Origin: Pseudorasbora parva
Lineage: Eukaryota > Chordata > Actinopteri > Cypriniformes > Gobionidae
Length of the DNA: 64,000 nt
Assembly: GCF_024679245.1 (NCBI RefSeq)
Contig: NC_090189.1
Span: 37,401,889-37,465,888, forward strand
Reading direction: 5' to 3'
In this document: positions 58,984 through 64,000 of the stretch, in pieces
Layout: the number at the start of each line of letters is the position of its first letter
Position numbering within the stretch: position 1 is the stretch's first letter
Program-made: the position numbers and the translations under genes
The notes under the pieces: generated by a model
What the model was told of the DNA's origin: nothing
The model's database searches: none
Seen by the model: only the letters and a program-made list of their open reading frames with translations

Positions 58984-60290
58984 AAAGGCCAACACTTAAT
59001 TTACCATTAGTAAATATGTAGTCCAGTTTATTCATCACTAAATTGTTCAAGTAAGTATTAGTAGCTTCAAATAGCATCAAGCTTCAAACAATAGCATGCT
59101 AATCGGTTAATGAAAAGTAGCCTATCCAGAGTAGCCATTCCTAAAATCTATTCTCTTTGCTATCAAAGTTCAGGGTCCCAAATCCAGAAAAGCAAATCAT
59201 TGATGCCACAAACTGGTTTCTTTTCTGCATTTAACACAATAACTGAACAAATCTAAATATAATACAAAACTAGCTACAAACATGCTCGACATGATATCAT
59301 TGTCATTTAAAAAGGTCACATTCCCTGCATAATAATGTATTAATCAGCTAATATGATTAATATTTCAGATAGTACTAAAATGATATAGTACCCTAGTTCA
59401 GCTTTACACAATAAATCAAGTTCAATCAACTACAAAAAGTATATTAACATTTATACTTTCCAATCTTAGCTCATTTTTTTAAACCATCCATGATGACAGA
59501 AAAAAAAAATCTGAATAACACGAGTCCCTCAATGAATAAGTCTTGTATAAAGATAGCAGTTATGATAAATATGTGCAAATGAATGCTGCATATGTGATAA
59601 CGTCGTTTTGCACATATCCTGAGATTGAATCAGGTCTGTTGATGTCAGCGCTGAATGACTAAGGACTTTGTTGAGGAGTTTGTTTGCATCACTTAAAGTG
59701 GTTATTCTCAGAAGTGAATATCCTTATAGGGGTGGTTTAAAGATTTGGGCTGCTGACTGAAAGTTTGCAGATTGATCACTATTGTGCCCTTGAGTAAGAT
59801 TAATTTCTAATTATATGAAAGGAAACGGCTTACCTTATGCAACCTTGGCTGGCGACGGAATAGATTTGAACAGCTCAACACTGCCATCTGCTGTCTTACA
59901 ACTGAACTGAGTTGGCTTTGTGAGGAAATGGCTCAGGTCACTGGCAGGAAGACGGCGGTGACGTCAGCTGGAATTTCCTTCCAGTTGTCTTCAGTCGGAG
60001 CAGATGTGCATCGGCTTCAGCTATTTAGACCCCATACCGTGTCATATGACAGAAGATTGTGGCTCTCTTCACAGAACAAAGGATGAAAGTAATGGTTCAT
60101 CTGACAAAATGATCATTTAAGATCATCTTGTTTCTGAAGTGAAGAGTCTGCAGACCATAATGTGGACAGTAACTTAAAAGATGTGTTTAATGTTAACATT
60201 ACTCCTAAACCTGGCTTAAAGAAATAGTTCTGTCATCTTAACATTGCAATTCACCCGTATGTCATTAAACTCTGTACCAAACTCTGTACT
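58584..60290. other. No gene seen; contains (CA)n
   Basis: AT-rich DNA with a (CA)n tract at 58916-58981. No coding domain, RNA gene or repeat end recognised. A fragment of the AAAGGGATAGTTCACC family may lie near 60215-60260. Confidence 0.45.
58916..58981. repeat. (CA)n microsatellite
   Basis: About 33 CA units. Confidence 0.95.
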
Positions 60291-60292
60291 TT

Positions 60293-63052
60293 GACCAATG
60301 AGGTTCATTCTCGTGTTACGCATCACTTCAGCAAGGACCAATGAGGTTCATTCTCGTGTGGTTCATTCTCGTGTTACGCAGCACGTTTGAGCTTCAGCGA
60401 GGACCAATGAGGTTCATTCTCGTGTTACGCAGCACGTTTGAGCTTCAGCGAGGACCAATGAGGTTCATTCTCGGGTTACGCAGCACGTTTGAGCTTCAGC
60501 GAGGACCAATGAGGTTCATTCTCGTGTTACCCAGCACATTTGAGCTTTAGCGAGGACCAATGAGGTTCCTTCTCGTGTTACCCAGCACGTTTGAGCTTCA
60601 GCGAGGACCAATGAGGTTCATTCTCGTGTTACGCATCACGTTTGAGCTTTAGCGAGGACCAATGAGGTTCGTTCTCGTGTTACCCAGCACGTTTGAGCTT
60701 CAGCGAGGACCAATGAGGTTCATTCTCGTGTTACGCATCACGTTTGAGCTTCAGCGAGGACCAATGAGGTTCATTCTCGTGTTACGCATCACGTTTGAGC
60801 TTTAGCGAGGACCAATGAGGTTCATTCTCGTGTTACGCATCACATTTGAGCTTTAGCGAGGACCAATGAGGTTCATTCTCGTGTTACGCAGCACGTTTGA
60901 GCTTCAGCGAGGACCAATGAGGTTCATTCTCGGGTTACGCAGCACGTTTGAGCTTCAGCGAGGACCAATGAGGTTCATTCTCGGGTTACGCAGCACGTTT
61001 GACCTTCAGCGAGGACCAATGAGGTTCATTCTCGTGTTACGCAGCACGTTTGAGCTTCAGCGAGGACCAATGAGGTTCATTCTCGTGTTACGCATCGCGT
61101 TTGAGCTTCAGCGAGGACCAATGAGGTTCATTCTCGTGTTACGCAGCACGTTTGAGCTTCAGCGAGGACCAATGAGGTTCATTCTCGTGTTAAGCATCAC
61201 GTTTGAGCTTCAGCGAGGACCAATGAGGTTCATTCTCGTGTTACGCAGCACGTTTGAGCTTCAGCGAGGACCAATGAGGTTCATTCTCGTGTTACGCAGC
61301 ACGTTTGAGCTTCAGCGAGGACCAATGAGGTTCCTTCTCGTGTTACTCAGCACGTTTGAGCTTCAGCGAGGACCAATGAGGTTCATTCTCGTGTTACGCA
61401 TCACGTTTGAGCTTTAGCGAGGACCAATGAGGTTCATTCTCGTGTTACGCATCACATTTGAGCTTTAGCGAGGACCAATGAGGTTCATTCTCGTGTTACG
61501 CATCACATTTGAGCTTTAGCGAGGACCAATGAGGTTCATTCTCGTGTTACGCAGCACGTTTGAGCTTCAGCGAGGACCAATGAGGTTCATTCTCGTGTTA
61601 CGCAGCACGTTTGAGCTTCAGCGAGGACCAATGAGGTTCATTCTCGTGTTACGCAGCACGTTTGAGCTTCAGCGAGGACCAATGAGGTTCATTCTCGTGT
61701 TACGCAGCACGTTTGAGCTTCAGCGAGGACCAATGAGGTTCATTCTCGGGTTACGCAGCACGTTTGACCTTCAGCGAGGACCAATGAGGTTCCTTCTCGT
61801 GTTACGCAGCACGTTTGACCTTCAGCGAGGACCAATGAGGTTCATTCTCGTGTTAAGCAGCACGTTTGAGCTTCAGCGAGGACCAATGAGGTTCATTCTC
61901 GTGTTAAGCATCACGTTTGAGCTTCAGCGAGGACCAATGAGGTTCATTCTCGTGTTACGCATCGCGTTTGAGCTTCAGCGAGGACCAATGAGGTTCATTC
62001 TCGTGTTTCGCAGCACGTTTGAGCTTTAGCGAGGACCAATGAGGTTCGTTCTCGTGTTACCCATCACGTTTGAGCTTCAGCGAGGACCAATGAGGTTCAT
62101 TCTCGTGTTACGCATCACGTTTGAGCTTTAGCGAGGACCAATGAGGTTCATTCTCGTGTTACGCATCACATTTGAGCTTTAGCGAGGACCAATGAGGTTC
62201 ATTCTCGTGTTACGCATCACATTTGAGCTTTAGCGAGGACCAATGAGGTTCATTCTCGTGTTACGCAGCACATTTGAGCTTCAGCGAGGACCAATGAGGT
62301 TCATTCTCGTGTTACGCAGCACGTTTGAGCTTCAGCGAGGACCAATGAGGTTCATTCTCGTGTTACGCAGCACGTTTGAGCTTCAGCGAGGACCAATGAG
62401 GTTCATTCTCGTGTTACGCAGCACGTTTGAGCTTCAGCGAGGACCAATGAGGTTCATTCTCGGGTTACGCAGCACGTTTGAGCTTCAGCGAGGACCAATG
62501 AGGTTCATTCTCGTGTTACGCAGCACGTTTGAGCTTCAGCGAGGACCAATGAGGTTCATTCTCGTGTTACGCAGCACGTTTGAGCTTCAGCGAGGACCAA
62601 TGAGGTTCATTCTCGTGTTACGCATCACGTTTGAGCTTCAGCGAGGACCAATGAGGTTCATTCTCGTGTTACGCAGCACGTTTGAGCTTCAGCGAGGACC
62701 AATGAGGTTCATTCTCGTGTTACGCAGCACGTTTGAGCTTCAGCGAGGACCAATGAGGTTCATTCTCGTGTTACGCAGCACGTTTGAGCTTCAGCGAGGA
62801 CCAATGAGGTTCATTCTCGGGTTACGCAGCACGTTTGAGCTTCAGCGAGGACCAATGAGGTTCATTCTCGTGTTACGCAGCACGTTTGAGCTTCAGCGAG
62901 GACCAATGAGGTTCATTCTCGTGTTACGCAGCACGTTTGAGCTTCAGCGAGGACCAATGAGGTTCATTCTCGTGTTACGCAGCACGTTTGAGCTTCAGCG
63001 AGGACCAATGAGGTTCATTCTCGTGTTAAGCATCACGTTTAAGCTTTAAGCA
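60293..63052. repeat. 51-bp satellite, about 54 units
   Basis: A 51-bp unit starting GACCAATGAGGTTCATTCTC and ending GAGCTTCAGCGAG is repeated about 54 times. Being 17 codons long, it is open in one plus-strand frame, giving repeats of MRFILVLRSTFELQRGP, the longest run 268 residues (62243-63049). Units with TAG instead of CAG, usually paired with CGCATCAC variants, interrupt the frame. Each unit carries a CCAAT pentamer. Variant units recur in the same order 714 bp (14 units) apart, for example at 61397 and 62111, showing higher-order duplication. Confidence 0.95.
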
Positions 63053-63055
63053 GGT

Positions 63056-64000
63056 TCTGCTGAGCTTCTGTTCATGTTTGCTGATCAATGTTTATATGTG
63101 AATAAAATATTAAATTCAAGCTACAAATGAACTAAACCGCTCGATTCATATGGATTAGTTTTACAATCTCTTCATGAACGAGACAGCGTAGACCGGCAAT
63201 GGAGGAACTGAAATTCATTAAATATCTTAATTTGTGTCCTATGGGTTTGGAACATGAGTGAGTAAATTATGACAGAATTTTCATTTTTGGGTAAACTAAC
63301 TCATGAACAACTTTAAATCAGTGGCTTAATCATTATACTGTAGGCCCTATATCACAAACAACTAAAAAGGTCATGGGGCTTTCAAATATCATGTTAAAAG
63401 ATTGATAACTGCTTTAAAGGATGACGGAAAAGAACAATTCAAACAAAATAGTTCAAACAGAAGTTGTACTTTTATTTAATTAAAACAGCCTGTGAAACAG
63501 CACAAGTGTAACACCCCACCAGTTGGTCACGGATTTTCCACAAGACAGGATTGATATAAACATTTGTACTCTTCTGGATATACAAAAGAAAGTTACGTTT
63601 TATATAAATATACCCATTCATCTGAGAGGACAGCCATGGCTCCGTAAAATGAACAAGGAGCCCATACATATTGAGAAAGATTTGCTCTGTAAATTTCACT
63701 CTTCAAGCTTTAAGAACTATTTCGAATGGTGCTAAACCTTGGCTCTTCCTCGTGCATTTCAAAAGATATACGTAATAAAACTGTAATGGAAACAAAATAA
63801 TTTACCAAGTTTACCAAGACTGATTTGAAGTGGATGAAATGGATTTGGAAACAAATCATACAGTAAATAACCTGCAGAAATAAAGTCTTGAAGAGAAAGT
63901 TCACAAAAATAGAAAGTTGTCATCAATTACTCATTTCAAATAAGCATGACTTTCTCTAATGGAACACTATTTGACATGCTTTTTCCCACACAAATCCATT
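63056..64000. other. No gene seen; short-repeat fragments
   Basis: AATTTTCATTTTTGGGTAAA at about 63268 is a diverged end of the AAAGGGATAGTTCACC family. A second possible end is near 63893-63935. Otherwise AT-rich, with no coding domain. Confidence 0.45.

Noticed and set aside
60293..63052. CRISPR-like array
   Set aside because: Units are contiguous 51-bp repeats without unique spacers, in an evidently eukaryotic context.
60293..63052. A repeated MRFILVL protein as a true gene or antimicrobial peptide
   Set aside because: The peptide follows only from a 51-bp period; no promoter, signal peptide, intron or independent support is visible.

Overview
The window looks like nuclear DNA of a teleost fish, most likely a cyprinid (carp, goldfish or zebrafish lineage). 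The reasons are dense Tc1/mariner, hAT-like, TTAA-flanked, L2, Ty3/Gypsy and DIRS elements, the repeated motif AAAGGGTTAGTTCACCCA found in cyprinid genomes, many CA/TA microsatellites, and no compact coding. The lineage call is inference from remembered repeat families; no search was run. I recognise no conserved host protein-coding gene. The one host-like candidate is a possible two-exon 33-residue microprotein gene at 26972-27705. No rRNA, tRNA, CRISPR array or bacterial operon was seen.

Layout. 1-7.3 kb: an L2/CR1-type 3' tail split by a TTAA-type insert, a dead Tc1 copy, a hAT-like element with an 8-bp target duplication, a dead Tc1 on the minus strand and a TTAA element. 8.6-9.3 kb: a 30-bp minisatellite. 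9.8-12.3 kb: two L2 LINE fragments around a long-armed inverted-repeat element. 12.3-16.2 kb: two hAT-like elements ending in TAGCCTG, one carrying a TTAA element and itself sitting in an older repeat. 18.9-25 kb: Tc1 remnants, a hAT-like element, and a Tc1 broken by a solo LTR. 25.6-31.4 kb: a TTAA element with a THAP-like peptide, the microprotein candidate, foldback elements and a near-complete Tc1. 32.3-35.2 kb: a three-level nest.

38.9-44.5 kb is a second nest: an old Tc1 holds a truncated Ty3/Gypsy element, whose reverse transcriptase region holds a young Tc1/mariner with a 331-residue transposase broken only by one frameshift. 45.4-50.4 kb is a DIRS-type tyrosine-recombinase retrotransposon with inverted terminal repeats and an internal complementary region. 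50.4-56.3 kb carries a Harbinger-like element, a foldback element, a Tc1 deletion derivative, another TTAA element and a near-perfect palindrome. 60.3-63.05 kb is a 51-bp satellite of about 54 units that reads open in 17-residue steps.

The genes do not form a pathway. The region is best read as a stratified record of transposition: target-site duplications and cross-cutting insertions give relative ages. The least ordinary items are a shared coding module in two different TTAA-flanked elements, the frame-preserving 51-bp satellite with higher-order structure, the DIRS element, the young Tc1 inside Gypsy, and the possible microprotein gene.
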